Source of the DNA: Bacteroidota bacterium
GTDB taxonomy: Bacteria > Bacteroidota > Bacteroidia > NORP154
Assembly (NCBI GenBank): GCA_022572355.1
Contig: JACZWC010000006.1
Coordinates: 41,222 to 105,221, forward strand
Direction: 5' to 3'
Length of the DNA stretch: 64,000 bases
This document shows, one piece after another, positions 26,501-34,986 of this stretch (positions are counted from its first letter, which is position 1; each line of letters begins with the position of its first letter). The position numbers and the translations under genes were made by a program. Under the pieces are notes generated by a model. The model was not told the origin of the DNA, searched no databases, and saw nothing but the letters and a program-made list of their open reading frames with translations.

Positions 26501-29089
26501 CACCACAACAGTTATCGTATCTGTAAATGTGCCACACACATTGTCGATGGTTACCTGATATGTAGTATTGACGATTGGAAAAGCCATCGGTGCAGCCGCA
26601 GAAGAATCCGTCAGCGTATTTCCGGGTGTCCAGGCATAGGTCCAGGTCGATGTATCCGGTTGTCCAGACGAGCCGCTCACTGATAATTGCACGGAATCAT
26701 TAATACAGAAGCTGGTTACCGGATCAATACTCACCGAATTGTTTGTATCTACGTAAACAGTTACCGTATCAGTACTCGAACAACTGCCGATTGATGCAGA
26801 TACAATGTAGGTGGTTGTAACAGTTGGAGTTGCCACGGGGTTGAAAATATTTGGATTTGATAACCCAGTAGTTGGTGTCCATACAAAAGCGAGGTTTGTG
26901 TCTATGCCATTACAAGAAACTTCTATATCATCAATTGACCAGCCCCAATAATCATTAAGAACCCCATCGATCGTGCTAAAGAAAAATCGTATCTGAATGT
27001 TATTCCCATTATAGGACGAGATGTCAAACTGATGCTGATGCCAACTGAGCATGGTTTCACCAGATAATTGGATATAGTTCACAAAAGGCCCTCCATTCGT
27101 AGAAATTTGTATCCATCTTTGATCCCAGGTGGTACCCACGGTTTCTGTTTCATAATAGCCCATAAAAGTAAACCATGTAGTATCCGTTGGTTGAGATCCG
27201 GTTAAATCTATTGTTCCGGAGGTTAATGAACCCAAATTAGTTCCGGTATCATAATTATAATTGGGGCTTCCCGTGTTGTATGTCCAGCTTGTAGTAGGAC
27301 TATTAGACAGAGTTGTTTCCATGTGCCACAGACTCGTAGAAACCCAAACTCCAGGGCCAGACTCAAAATCATCTGTATATGTTGCACATGCAAGTACATT
27401 CAATTGCACGCTGTCATTTGGACAAATAGTATCCTTGCTTGTTGTGGCAATAATTGCCTGAACACTATCAACACTAACAGTGAGTGAATCCACGCTCATA
27501 CACCCAGCGCCTGATATTACGTTAATCGTGTACATGGTTGTGGTGATCGGACTGGCAATTGGGTTTGCAATTGTTGAATCACTAAGTGACGCTCCAGGAC
27601 TCCATAAGTAGGTCACGCCACCAGTTGCCAGCAACTGAACTGCGTCACCCGGACATATTGAAGTATCCGAACTCACAACTACAGGCAATGGGTTTACGGT
27701 AAGAACCATGGCATCCACATCTGATCCACATCCATTTATTGCGGTTAAGGTATACGTGGTTGTTACTATTGGCGTCGCAATAGCATTAGCCAATGATGAA
27801 TCATTTAAACCAGTAGAGGGAGACCATAAATAAGTCACACCTCCTGAACCATTCAGCATAACTGAGTTCCCTTCACAAATGGTCGTGTCATTTCCAGCGC
27901 TAGCTACAGGAAGTGCTGATGATACGGTGACGATCACCTCCGCTGAATCAATTGCTCCAACTGAATCTGTGACGACAACCGAGTATGTTGTAGTAACGGT
28001 TGGGCTGGCAACAGGGTTTTGACAGGTGGTACAGCTGAGGTTTGTACTTGGTGTCCATAAAAATGTGAAAGGAGGTATTAAACCCCCGGTTGAATCATTG
28101 ACCAGAAGGTTTAGCGTAGCAGAATCTCCTGAGCAAATTGCCACATCAGCAATCTCCAGCGCATTCAATCTTACTTCTGCGCCAGTTACGGCTGTAGGCT
28201 GTGTGGAGACCTGGTTTCTCGTATAATACAGCAGATCGGGATAACCATAATGATAGCCGGCCAAGGTAGAAGTGGGGAAAGTGTTTTCATTGCAACTATT
28301 GCAATACTTCATTTCGGTATATGTAAAATGCTGTCCGATTTGAGTGCTGGTTCCAAAGTAGTAACCTGTTGTTACGCTATGAAGCGCCAACACATAATCA
28401 TCACCCTGACTAACCCAAAAAGGTTGATTTAAAGTGTCATAATTGTACACTCCAATTACACCTGCAGATACCTGGTGCTGTTCGACAATGTTTTGAGTAT
28501 TGTAGTCAAATAGTGTAACAAATCTCGCTTCATTTCCAACAGGATCACTCTTTCCGAAATGGGCAATCAACACATCCTCGTTAACGGTGAATCGAAAACC
28601 CCTTTGACAGTTGGCTACACCACCTGAACTACCTCCTGTAACACTGTCCGTACTTGAATGGGGCCCGTTGAAGATGCTCAACGTACTTAGCGATGGCGCT
28701 GTAGAATCCCCATAAAATAAATACACGGTTATGGTAGACGACGCACTTATTGAAGGTATGCTCACCCATAATTTCGTAGTTGTTGTATTGATCCCGGATT
28801 CGACCCAGTAATTCAGAAGCGAAACCCCGGCAATGTCCTCAGCAAATCGGATATCGCTGCCATTGGTGTTCATCTTACCAGAGCCAATCGGAGTTTGAGT
28901 ATCAAAAGTAATAGGAACCTGCCAATTGATTAAGTTAGACCCTGAATTTTCAGTGATGTCAACTGGAACGGCATATTGCCAGGTAGTGAGTTGTGCATTA
29001 GAAGGACTAAACACAAGCGCGAATGACAATAAAAGTAAACCTCTGATAATGATGAATTGCTTATAAAGTATAACATCTTTTAATCTCAT
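23546..29089 (-). CDS. Giant secreted T9SS cargo protein with DUF2341, Ig-like and six PKD domains
   Basis: 1847 residues, the largest gene in the window. An N-terminal signal sequence ends near SNAQ (residue 33). A DUF2341-like domain follows at about 34-150 (WQYAVPVDITENSG, YLFYGDS). Ig-like repeats of the type SICPGDAVQLLATGGVTYLW occur many times. A MAM/jelly-roll-like segment (DDFESGPGVW ... WSIDDIEVSC, about 565-730) and a LamG-like segment (FFDDFESGNYNQW ... FDYYVDGVLM, about 960-1130) are inserted. Six tandem PKD domains near residues 1260-1750 each carry WxWDFGD and end in a paired-cysteine strand (CSSDTxC). The C-terminus (EIYPNPTDGIINIDV ... GSYLIKIKVGDK) is a T9SS type A sorting domain. 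An extracellular adhesive or glycan-binding role is likely by architecture. Confidence 0.92.
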   Translation of the reverse strand: MRLKDVILYKQFIIIRGLLLLSFALVFSPSNAQLTTWQYAVPVDITENSGSNLINWQVPITFDTQTPIGSGKMNTNGSDIRFAEDIAGVSLLNYWVESGINTTTTKLWVSIPSISASSTITVYLFYGDSTAPSLSTLSIFNGPHSSTDSVTGGSSGGVANCQRGFRFTVNEDVLIAHFGKSDPVGNEARFVTLFDYNTQNIVEQHQVSAGVIGVYNYDTLNQPFWVSQGDDYVLALHSVTTGYYFGTSTQIGQHFTYTEMKYCNSCNENTFPTSTLAGYHYGYPDLLYYTRNQVSTQPTAVTGAEVRLNALEIADVAICSGDSATLNLLVNDSTGGLIPPFTFLWTPSTNLSCTTCQNPVASPTVTTTYSVVVTDSVGAIDSAEVIVTVSSALPVASAGNDTTICEGNSVMLNGSGGVTYLWSPSTGLNDSSLANAIATPIVTTTYTLTAINGCGSDVDAMVLTVNPLPVVVSSDTSICPGDAVQLLATGGVTYLWSPGASLSDSTIANPIASPITTTMYTINVISGAGCMSVDSLTVSVDSVQAIIATTSKDTICPNDSVQLNVLACATYTDDFESGPGVWVSTSLWHMETTLSNSPTTSWTYNTGSPNYNYDTGTNLGSLTSGTIDLTGSQPTDTTWFTFMGYYETETVGTTWDQRWIQISTNGGPFVNYIQLSGETMLSWHQHQFDISSYNGNNIQIRFFFSTIDGVLNDYWGWSIDDIEVSCNGIDTNLAFVWTPTTGLSNPNIFNPVATPTVTTTYIVSASIGSCSSTDTVTVYVDTNNSVSIDPVTSFCINDSVQLSVSGSSGQPDTSTWTYAWTPGNTLTDSSAAAPMAFPIVNTTYQVTIDNVCGTFTDTITVVVNPVPIADAGLDTGFCYGLDVQLTATGGVTYLWSPPTSLSCTACDKTTANPTINMMYYVEAFDSIGCSSMDSVFVEVNGVPITATADPIAICGSNDSTQLDLNNCSNNIFFDDFESGNYNQWNTAGYIYNVVNTTSANGVNSLEQTGSGGFYGGLNYTFTPDTPDYMSVYMSTSQNTTFNSYFCVGDVNITSNFGIIFLYAINGNYRLYANGSNQVLTPYVVGQWYKFEFMNINYGANTFDYYVDGVLMATAFPFRSTTTNDAAVIHIFNVNNFAANYDDVRIGNECLPLDTTASYSWSPALGLSNAGIYNPWAGPDTTTTYVVTMNDNGCMSTDTITIFIDSTFITPSNDTTICIGDTAQLDVNSNTPTAVYSWTPFAGLSDPNIKNPLAYPTVTTSYAIKITNTNGCQITDTVLVTVNVPPTAAFTSTSTDLLLVATDASLDVDSWLWDFGDGFLSTLQNPSHTYASTGTYWVCLVATNGCSSDTYCDSVTIVITGCVNTVAAFSTIDVALTVVFNDASSDADNWAWDFGDGGTSTSQNPVYTYAADGIYNVCLITTNSCSADTLCMNIMVSASGGCQNTVAGFTSNSVGLQTVFTDTSSDATTWFWDFGDTITSTAQNPVHTYLADGTYYVCLITTNPCSSDTLCDSVTVLGSSCQNTVAAFSFADSGLTVQFTDASSDATSWLWDFDDGNTSNTINPSYTYAAAGTYNVCLITTNPCSADTTCTMITVIPCAAPSSSFSTSMSDLTVTFSDQSTGADSWSWDFGDLNASNAQNPVYSYSSAGSYYVCLTATNTCGSDVFCDSITVSSCPATIALFSYNTSTLTVTFSDASLNAGSWSWDFGDGFFGSAQNPTHTYLTPGTYTVCLTASSACSSDSSCVQITVNAVGIDDIDLSKAEIYPNPTDGIINIDVPNPANEKVSVTIYNLVGEVIYFTNEARLITNNKQASMASYRINLDNISNGSYLIKIKVGDKNTVEEMIFMK

Positions 29090-29171
29090 AGTTTAAGGTA
29101 TGATGTTAATTTAGGTGATGTGAATGAATTTATCCTGATCTAATTTTTCTATTACCGACTATTCCCCAAAA

Positions 29172-29837
29172 TTATGCTGTTACCGTATTTGCTTTTTTAT
29201 GATCAGCCAAAAACTTCGCCAATCCTATATCTGTAAGTGGATGATTTAATAAACCCAATATTGCACTTAAGGGACATGTAGCCACATCTGCACCGAACTC
29301 AGCACATTTAATGATATGCATAGAGTGTCTTATGGAAGCTGCCAGTATTTGTGTTTCGTAACCATAATTGTCGTAGATATGCCTGATCTGAGCAATCAGT
29401 TCCGCACCGTCCGTGGTGGCATCGTCCAACCTTCCAATAAAAGGAGAAACATAGTTTGCGCCTGCTTTGGCAGCTAGAAGTGCCTGTCCCGCAGAAAATA
29501 CCAACGTGCAATTGGTTTTGGTCCCCTTATCCGAAAAATATTTCAAAGCCTTTATCCCATCTTTTATCATGGGTATTTTAACCACTATTTGTTTGTGAAG
29601 CGATGCCAGCTTATTTCCTTCTTCCACCATACCATCAAAGTCTGTTGAAATTACTTCGGCGCTTACATCTCCATCCACAATTTCGCATATGTCGATATAA
29701 TGTTGAATTACATTCTCTTCTCCAGAGATTCCTTCTTTGGCCATCAGCGAAGGATTGGTTGTTACTCCATCTAATACACCAAGGGCCTGGGCTTCCCTTA
29801 TTTCATCCAGATTAGCCGTATCGATAAAAAACTTCAT
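29172..29837 (-). CDS. Transaldolase / fructose-6-phosphate aldolase family (short TalC-type)
   Basis: 221 residues, the length of the short transaldolase group rather than TalB. It acts in the cytoplasm, transferring dihydroxyacetone units in the pentose phosphate pathway or cleaving fructose 6-phosphate. The N-terminal [16 protein letters not shown] is characteristic, as are [12 protein letters not shown] (residues 25-36), the Schiff-base Lys87 in [38 protein letters not shown] and ILAASIRH. Transaldolase and aldolase activities cannot be separated reliably by eye. The gene stands alone between the PKD giant and the SRP RNA. Confidence 0.93.
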   Translation of the reverse strand: MKFFIDTANLDEIREAQALGVLDGVTTNPSLMAKEGISGEENVIQHYIDICEIVDGDVSAEVISTDFDGMVEEGNKLASLHKQIVVKIPMIKDGIKALKYFSDKGTKTNCTLVFSAGQALLAAKAGANYVSPFIGRLDDATTDGAELIAQIRHIYDNYGYETQILAASIRHSMHIIKCAEFGADVATCPLSAILGLLNHPLTDIGLAKFLADHKKANTVTA

Positions 29838-29986
29838 AATATTAAGTCGTATTTAAGGTTAAAAGGGTTGTTTATTACTTGCATGCAATTTCATTGTCAT
29901 GGAGCTTTTGACTAATATTGCCAACGAAATACTTAGAGTTAACACGCTGATTATCAATGGTTAACTATTGATTTGTTCATAAAAAT

Positions 29987-30083
29987 GGGTAAGTTACTTA
30001 TATCGCACCGCTACAACCACCTACCCTTGCTCCATTCCTGGCCTGGGGGAGTTCAGCAGGAGCTGGTCGTATAAGACTTACCC
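29987..30083 (-). ncRNA. ffs: Signal recognition particle RNA (small bacterial type)
   Basis: On the minus strand a 97-nt hairpin begins GGGUAAGU-CUUAUA and closes with UAUAAG-UA-ACUUACCC, so the ends pair over 14 bp with a UA bulge. At the tip is CCAGGCCAGGAAUGGAGCAA, which matches the universal SRP domain IV (GGAA-type loop and asymmetric AGCA internal loop that bind Ffh). The strand upstream has a TACATTTG -7 box ending 5 nt before the RNA, and five T residues follow the 3' end. The RNA guides co-translational membrane targeting. It lies in the 388-bp gap 29838-30225; nothing else is visible between 29838 and 29986. Confidence 0.93.
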
Positions 30084-30087
30084 GTTA

Positions 30088-30095
30088 CAAATGTA
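30088..30095 (-). promoter_or_regulatory. -7 box of the SRP RNA gene
   Basis: The minus strand reads TACATTTG, a full TAnnTTTG match, with the first base of the RNA stem 5 nt downstream. This spacing independently supports the 5' end of the RNA at about 30083. A -33 TTG is not obvious. Confidence 0.7.
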
Positions 30096-30146
30096 CAAAA
30101 CCTTACCGAGATAATCACTATTTCTATTCCGGGTCATGAGCATTAG

Positions 30147-30179
30147 TTGAATCAAATAATACTTAAATTCTTACATTTG
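30147..30179 (+). promoter_or_regulatory. Promoter of the DUF4199 gene
   Basis: TTG at 30147-30149, 22 bp, then TACATTTG at 30172-30179, a good Bacteroidota promoter. The ATG is at 30226, leaving a leader of about 40 nt. It is divergent to the SRP RNA promoter. Confidence 0.65.
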
Positions 30180-30225
30180 TTTCGTTAGCAAAATTTGAAA
30201 TTACCGAACACTAAACAGATCGTAT

Positions 30226-30759
30226 ATGAGCACTCAGAACAAACCACAAATTAAAAATGCAATGAATTATGGTGCTATTATAGGAATAGCACTTATCATC
30301 ATTTCGCTGCTCTTTTATATGATGAATGAAACGACTTCAGAGATTCAGAACTACTTGGGTTATCTGGTACTGGCAGTCGGTGTGTACATAGGGGTTAAGA
30401 ACCAGCGTGATAATGAGCAGAATGGATTAATGTCCTATGGGCAAGCGCTTGGTTCGGGTACATTGATATCATTTTTCGCCTCTATTATTATGGCTTTTTA
30501 CCTGTATCTTTTTATTTTCTTAATTGATGAGAGCTTTGTTGATGTCCTTCTGGAGCAGGCTGAAAATGATATGATAGATGCAGGTCAATCTGATGAACAG
30601 ATTGAATTAGGTATGAAATACACGAGAATGTTTGTTACCCCATTTTGGATGTCGATAATGAGCGTGATAGTATATACTGTTATAGGATTTATCTTTTCGC
30701 TGGTTATTGCCGTATTCCTGAAAAAACAAGATGATTCCTTTGATTCTAATTTCCAATAA
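30226..30759 (+). CDS. DUF4199-family membrane protein
   Basis: 177 residues with four predicted transmembrane helices (about 15-35, 40-57, 75-100 and 145-168). The hydrophilic link YIGVKNQRDNEQNGLMSYGQ, followed by a GSGTLISFFASII helix, is characteristic of DUF4199, a Bacteroidota family of unknown function. The C-terminal tail is charged (KKQDDSFDSNFQ). It is followed by a polyprenol-type glycosyltransferase 35 bp downstream, an arrangement I associate with this phylum. Function is unknown; the operon suggests an envelope or glycan-related role. Confidence 0.87.
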   Translation: MSTQNKPQIKNAMNYGAIIGIALIIISLLFYMMNETTSEIQNYLGYLVLAVGVYIGVKNQRDNEQNGLMSYGQALGSGTLISFFASIIMAFYLYLFIFLIDESFVDVLLEQAENDMIDAGQSDEQIELGMKYTRMFVTPFWMSIMSVIVYTVIGFIFSLVIAVFLKKQDDSFDSNFQ

Positions 30760-30794
30760 ATGTTCGTCTATTTGCGTTATCTAGCCTGTCGATT

Positions 30795-31763
30795 ATGGAT
30801 ATTTCTGTTGTAATACCGCTATATAACGAAGTAGAGTCGCTGGATGAATTATCATCCTGGATAGACCGCGTTATGACCGAGCACTCATATTCCTATGAGA
30901 TTATAATGATTGATGATGGGAGCAATGATGGATCATGGAAGAAGATAGAAGAAATTGCTTTGAAAATACCTGAGGTAAAGGGAATCAAGTTCAGGAGGAA
31001 TTATGGCAAATCTGCCGCATTGAACAGTGGGTTTGAAATGGCAGAGGGAAATGTGATTATCACAATGGATGCAGATCTTCAGGATAGCCCGGAGGAAATT
31101 CCAGATTTGTATAAAATGATTGTCGAAGATAATCTCGATCTGGTTTCAGGATGGAAGAGAAAGAGAAAAGACCCATTTATGAAGACCATTCCAAGCAAGT
31201 TATTCAACTGGACTACCAGAAAAATGACCGGGATTCAGCTCAGAGATTTCAATTGCGGATTAAAAGCTTATAGGAAGGAACTGGTTAAAAACATAGAGGT
31301 ATACGGAGAGATGCATCGCTATATACCTGTAATAGCCAAACGGGCAGGATTTATCAAGATAGGGGAGAAGGAAGTGGATCATCAAGCGCGGAAATACGGC
31401 GTCACAAAATTTGGGGTTGAACGATTCGTCAATGGGTTCTTAGACCTCTTATCTATCTCTTTTGTAACTAGGTTTGGAAAGCGGCCCATGCATTTATTCG
31501 GATTGTTGGGTACTATCATGTTTATGTTGGGGTTTGTAATGGCAATTTATTTGGGCGTTGATAAATTGTATTATGATACCAAGGCAAGGCTGATTGCAGA
31601 TAATCCTCTTTTTTACATTGCATTGGTGGTAATGATAATAGGTACACAAATGTTCCTGGCTGGTTTCTTGGCGGAAATGATTGCAAGATCTTCTCATGAT
31701 CGAAATAAATATCAGGTAGAGAAAGTACTGAAAGGGAAGAGTTCAATTTCTGTCACTGAATAA
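30795..31763 (+). CDS. Family 2 glycosyltransferase, DPM1/GtrB-like membrane enzyme
   Basis: 322 residues. A GT-A domain (about 1-230) starts MDISVVIPLYNEVESLDELS, with nucleotide-sugar acidic residues in MIDDGSNDGS and the metal motif MDADLQDSPEE near residue 95. NYGKSAALNSGFEMA is typical of polyprenyl-phosphate hexose synthases, and HQARKYGVTKFGVERF is a further family marker. Two C-terminal membrane helices (FGLLGTIMFMLGFVMAIY, FYIALVVMIIGTQMFLAGF) anchor it. The likely reaction is transfer of a sugar from a nucleotide donor to undecaprenyl phosphate; the sugar is not predictable. It is probably co-transcribed with DUF4199 and the next glycosyltransferase (11 bp gap). Confidence 0.92.
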   Translation: MDISVVIPLYNEVESLDELSSWIDRVMTEHSYSYEIIMIDDGSNDGSWKKIEEIALKIPEVKGIKFRRNYGKSAALNSGFEMAEGNVIITMDADLQDSPEEIPDLYKMIVEDNLDLVSGWKRKRKDPFMKTIPSKLFNWTTRKMTGIQLRDFNCGLKAYRKELVKNIEVYGEMHRYIPVIAKRAGFIKIGEKEVDHQARKYGVTKFGVERFVNGFLDLLSISFVTRFGKRPMHLFGLLGTIMFMLGFVMAIYLGVDKLYYDTKARLIADNPLFYIALVVMIIGTQMFLAGFLAEMIARSSHDRNKYQVEKVLKGKSSISVTE

Positions 31764-31774
31764 TTTCGTATTCC

Positions 31775-32902
31775 GTGAAAAACATCATTGTTGGTCCGGG
31801 GCATCCTCTTAGAGGGGGGATAGCCAATTTTAATGAATCACTTTGTGATAGCTTTTTAACAGAAGGAATCGATTCGGAGATTGTCTCATTTTCCCTACAA
31901 TACCCCTCTATTTTTTTCCCGGGGAAAACCCAGTTAGATCCAGGCAAACCCCCTAAAAACATAAAGATAACTCCGCTGATCAATTCGGTGAATCCCTTAT
32001 CCTGGAGGAAGGCCGTAACCTACATCAAGAGTCAAAATCCGGATTATGTAATAGTTCGGTTTTGGATGCCCTTTATGGCTCCTTGCCTTGGATGGATTGC
32101 AAGAAAACTCAGAAAACATACCGTGGTAATTGCAATTGTCGATAATATAATACCACACGAAACCAAGATGGGAGACTCAGCACTCATAAGCTATTTTGTT
32201 AACTCCTGCGATGCTTTTATTGCCATGTCGCAATCTGTGCTAGATGATCTTGGTGTGTTTACGAAGTCAGCGAAATATAAATTTTTGCCTCATCCTATCT
32301 ATGACATATTCGGTGATAAGGTGTCAAAATCAGAAGCGAGAGTTTTTCTTGATTTGAAAAATGATGCCAGGTACATTTTGTTCTTTGGATTTATCAGAAA
32401 GTATAAGGGATTGGACCTTTTGCTGAACGCAATGGCAGATGCAAGAATTCGTGAAATGAACATTGTGTTGATCATAGCAGGAGAATTCTACGGAAACCAG
32501 GCTTATTACAACGAAATAATCAGCCGTCACAAGTTAGAAAATCAGTTGATCGTCAAATCTCATTACATACCTTCTGAAGAAGTGAAATATTATTTCTGTG
32601 CTGCAGATATGGTTGTACAACCTTATAAGACCGCTACACAAAGTGGGATTACCCAAATCGCATATAATTTTGAGCGCCCGATGCTCGTTACCAATACAGG
32701 CGGACTGGCAGAAATTGTTCCCCATGATAAGGTTGGTTACGTAACTGAAATTGATGCAACAGCAATAGCAGATGCAATTGTCGATTTCTACAGCAATTCC
32801 AGGGAAGCTGAATTTTCCTCCAATACAATTGAAGAAAAAAAGCGGTTCTCATGGGAGGCATTTGTAAATGGCGTTCAGGAGTTTGCCTCTGCCGTCAGCT
32901 AG
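31775..32902 (+). CDS. Family 4-type glycosyltransferase (GT-B fold)
   Basis: 375 residues from GTG 31775, chosen because the protein then opens with the strand KNIIVGPGHPLRGGIANFNE of the N-terminal Rossmann half. The C-terminal half has the GT-B donor-site pattern (ARYILFFGFIRKYKGLDLLL, YYFCAADMVVQPY, TATQSGITQIAYNFERPMLV, TNTGGLAEIV). It is soluble or peripheral, acting at the cytoplasmic face. It follows the GT2 gene by 11 bp, so both probably build one surface glycan or glycolipid. Donor and acceptor are not predictable. Confidence 0.9.
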   Translation: MKNIIVGPGHPLRGGIANFNESLCDSFLTEGIDSEIVSFSLQYPSIFFPGKTQLDPGKPPKNIKITPLINSVNPLSWRKAVTYIKSQNPDYVIVRFWMPFMAPCLGWIARKLRKHTVVIAIVDNIIPHETKMGDSALISYFVNSCDAFIAMSQSVLDDLGVFTKSAKYKFLPHPIYDIFGDKVSKSEARVFLDLKNDARYILFFGFIRKYKGLDLLLNAMADARIREMNIVLIIAGEFYGNQAYYNEIISRHKLENQLIVKSHYIPSEEVKYYFCAADMVVQPYKTATQSGITQIAYNFERPMLVTNTGGLAEIVPHDKVGYVTEIDATAIADAIVDFYSNSREAEFSSNTIEEKKRFSWEAFVNGVQEFASAVS

Positions 32903-33039
32903 GCTTTCCTTTGTCGGTCACCAGCAGCCAAACTTGTCTGTCCGGTAGGCAAGGCCTTTGGCGAGGGCTCGCAGCCAGGCTGGCATCATCATTGTAAGTT
33001 CATTTTAGTAATTTCGTGTGGATTTTTAAGGGAGAGAAA

Positions 33040-33786
33040 ATGAAATTAATATATCTATCCATAGTTGTAATTTGTTTGGCTACCGGTATCTGCTTCTCAC
33101 AGACAGAGAATGACAGTAATTACGTGGATGAAAAAGGGCTGAAACAAGGTTTTTGGGTAAAGAAATATCCCGATGGCACTTTAATGTACGAGGGATACTT
33201 TATCGATGACCGTCCCGCCAGATTGATGAAGCGATACCATAAGAATGGAGATATTAAATCCAATTTTATCTTTTTTGACAACAACAAGGCCTGTGCAGCT
33301 CATATTTTTTATAAGGACAGTGTATTAAGGGCCCAGGGCGTCTATCGGGAAGAGAAGAAGGATAGTATGTGGATCTTTTACAATGAGCAGGGAATAAAGG
33401 TTGCTGAGGAAAACTATGATATGGGGGTTAAAAATGGACTGAGTGTTTCCTTTTTTAAGGGTAACAAGCCCTATGAAAAGATCAATTGGAAAAATGGTGT
33501 AAAACATGGGCCGTGGAACCAGTATTTTGAAAGTGGAAAACCAAGAGTTATTGGCAAGCATGTGGATGGGCAATTACAGGGGAAAACGGTTTTTTATAAC
33601 GTGAACGGAACTGTCGGACATAAGGGTTTGTATAAAGACAATGTAAAACACGGGTTATGGATCTTTAACAACGAAGATGGTACTCACAAAATAAACCTGG
33701 ATTACAACATGGGCCGCCTGAAAAACCAGGAAGAATATGATGAGTATTTGAAAAAGAAAGAAGAAGATTTAAGGAAGAGCAGATGA
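33040..33786 (+). CDS. Secreted MORN-repeat (YwqK-like) protein
   Basis: 248 residues from ATG 33040, chosen over GTG 33016 because it starts a standard signal peptide (MKLIYLSIVVICLATGICFS/Q). The body is a run of about eight MORN-like units (GFWVKKYPDGTLMYEG, HKNGDIKS, MWIFYNEQGIKVAE, HGPWNQYFESGKPRV, HGLWIFNNEDG), each forming a beta-hairpin. The tail is a charged helix (EEYDEYLKKKEEDLRK). Such proteins are often named YwqK-family antitoxin, but a signal peptide and lack of a toxin partner argue against that role. The stop overlaps the mnmA start (ATGA), so the genes are translationally coupled. Confidence 0.85.
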   Translation: MKLIYLSIVVICLATGICFSQTENDSNYVDEKGLKQGFWVKKYPDGTLMYEGYFIDDRPARLMKRYHKNGDIKSNFIFFDNNKACAAHIFYKDSVLRAQGVYREEKKDSMWIFYNEQGIKVAEENYDMGVKNGLSVSFFKGNKPYEKINWKNGVKHGPWNQYFESGKPRVIGKHVDGQLQGKTVFYNVNGTVGHKGLYKDNVKHGLWIFNNEDGTHKINLDYNMGRLKNQEEYDEYLKKKEEDLRKSR

Positions 33787-34871
33787 GTTCGAAAGGAAAA
33801 ATATTAGTTGCGATGAGCGGTGGAATCGACAGTTCCATTGCTGCAATGATGCTTCATGAAGAAGGCTATGAAGTAATAGGGATGACTATGAAAACATGGG
33901 AATATGCGTCCGTTGGTGGTAATAAAAAGGAAACGGGATGCTGTAGCCTGGATTCTATTAACGATGCGCGAAACATGGCGGTCAAATTTGGTTTCCCTCA
34001 TTATATTATAGATATAAGAGAAGAATTTGGTGAGCATATCATCGATAATTTCGTCGCGGAATACATGGCTGGAAGAACACCGAATCCATGTGTTCTCTGC
34101 AATACACACATAAAATGGGAGGCCTTGCTTAAGAGAGCCGATCAGTTAGATTGTGAGTTTATTGCTACGGGTCATTACGCCAGGGTACGGGAGGAAAATA
34201 ACCGATATGTGGTCTCTAAGGGGTTGGACGACACCAAAGACCAATCATACGTGCTATGGGGCGTTTCACAAGAAAATCTTGCGAGAACCAAGTACCCGCT
34301 GGGGACTTATTTGAAAAAAGACATCAAAAAAATTGCCATTGATGCCGGTTTTGAGGAGTTGGCAAAGAAAAGTGAGAGTTATGAAATATGCTTTATTCCG
34401 GATAATGACTACCGAGGATTTCTTCAGAGAAGGGTAAATGGATTAAAGGAACAAGTGGCCAACGGAAAGTTTGTCACTACAAAGGGTGAAACGCTGGGTA
34501 CACATAGGGGATATCCCTTCTATACCATTGGTCAAAGAAAGGGCCTGGAACTCGCGGTGGGCAGCCCGTTATATGTAACAGAAATTATACCTGATACCAA
34601 TACGGTAGTGCTCGGTGATAAAAAAGACCTTGAAAAACAAGAGATGAGCGTAAAAGGACTCAATCTGATTAAATACGCCTCTCTCGAAGGAGAAGTGGAA
34701 GCTGTTACCAAAATCAGGTATAAAGATAATGGTACACATAGCACCATTACTCAGGTAGCTGGCGATGAGGTGAAAGTTACCTTTCATAAAAAAGTAAGGG
34801 CTATTGCCCCGGGTCAATCGGCTGTATTTTATGAGGGTGATGACCTTATTGGGGGTGGTATTATTCAATAG
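33783..34871 (+). CDS. mnmA: tRNA-specific 2-thiouridylase MnmA
   Basis: 362 residues, the normal length. The enzyme thiolates U34 of tRNA(Lys/Glu/Gln) in the cytoplasm, using ATP and sulfur relayed from a cysteine desulfurase. The PP-loop is KILVAMSGGIDSS (residues 6-18). The catalytic cysteine pair lies in NPCVLCNTHIKW and in the YEICFIP segment. ATGHYARV and DQSYVLW are further signatures, and the C-terminal tRNA-binding part holds YPFYTIGQRKGLELA and APGQSAVFYEGD. ATG 33783 overlaps the upstream stop by 4 bp. No missing residues are seen. Confidence 0.97.
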   Translation: MSSKGKILVAMSGGIDSSIAAMMLHEEGYEVIGMTMKTWEYASVGGNKKETGCCSLDSINDARNMAVKFGFPHYIIDIREEFGEHIIDNFVAEYMAGRTPNPCVLCNTHIKWEALLKRADQLDCEFIATGHYARVREENNRYVVSKGLDDTKDQSYVLWGVSQENLARTKYPLGTYLKKDIKKIAIDAGFEELAKKSESYEICFIPDNDYRGFLQRRVNGLKEQVANGKFVTTKGETLGTHRGYPFYTIGQRKGLELAVGSPLYVTEIIPDTNTVVLGDKKDLEKQEMSVKGLNLIKYASLEGEVEAVTKIRYKDNGTHSTITQVAGDEVKVTFHKKVRAIAPGQSAVFYEGDDLIGGGIIQ

Positions 34872-34986
34872 TGCTGTATTGTCAATATCCGGTAAACTAC
34901 ACCGCAATTTTCATTTCATTTATTCGTTTGAATGTAGAAGAACCATTAATTGGCAATTGGCGTATAATTGTGCAGCAATTATTCAG

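Noticed and set aside
32903..33015. GC-rich hairpin (CTTGTCT/AGGCAAG at 32933-32953) as a tRNA or regulatory RNA
   Set aside because: No cloverleaf, no conserved loop, and no T-run; it may be a weak terminator but cannot be supported.
33040..33786. MORN protein as a YwqK-type antitoxin
   Set aside because: It has a signal peptide, no partner toxin, and is coupled to mnmA.
34804..34986. 61-codon N-terminal extension of the lipoprotein into mnmA
   Set aside because: The ATG at 34987 immediately precedes the lipoprotein signal; the extension only overlaps another gene in a different frame.
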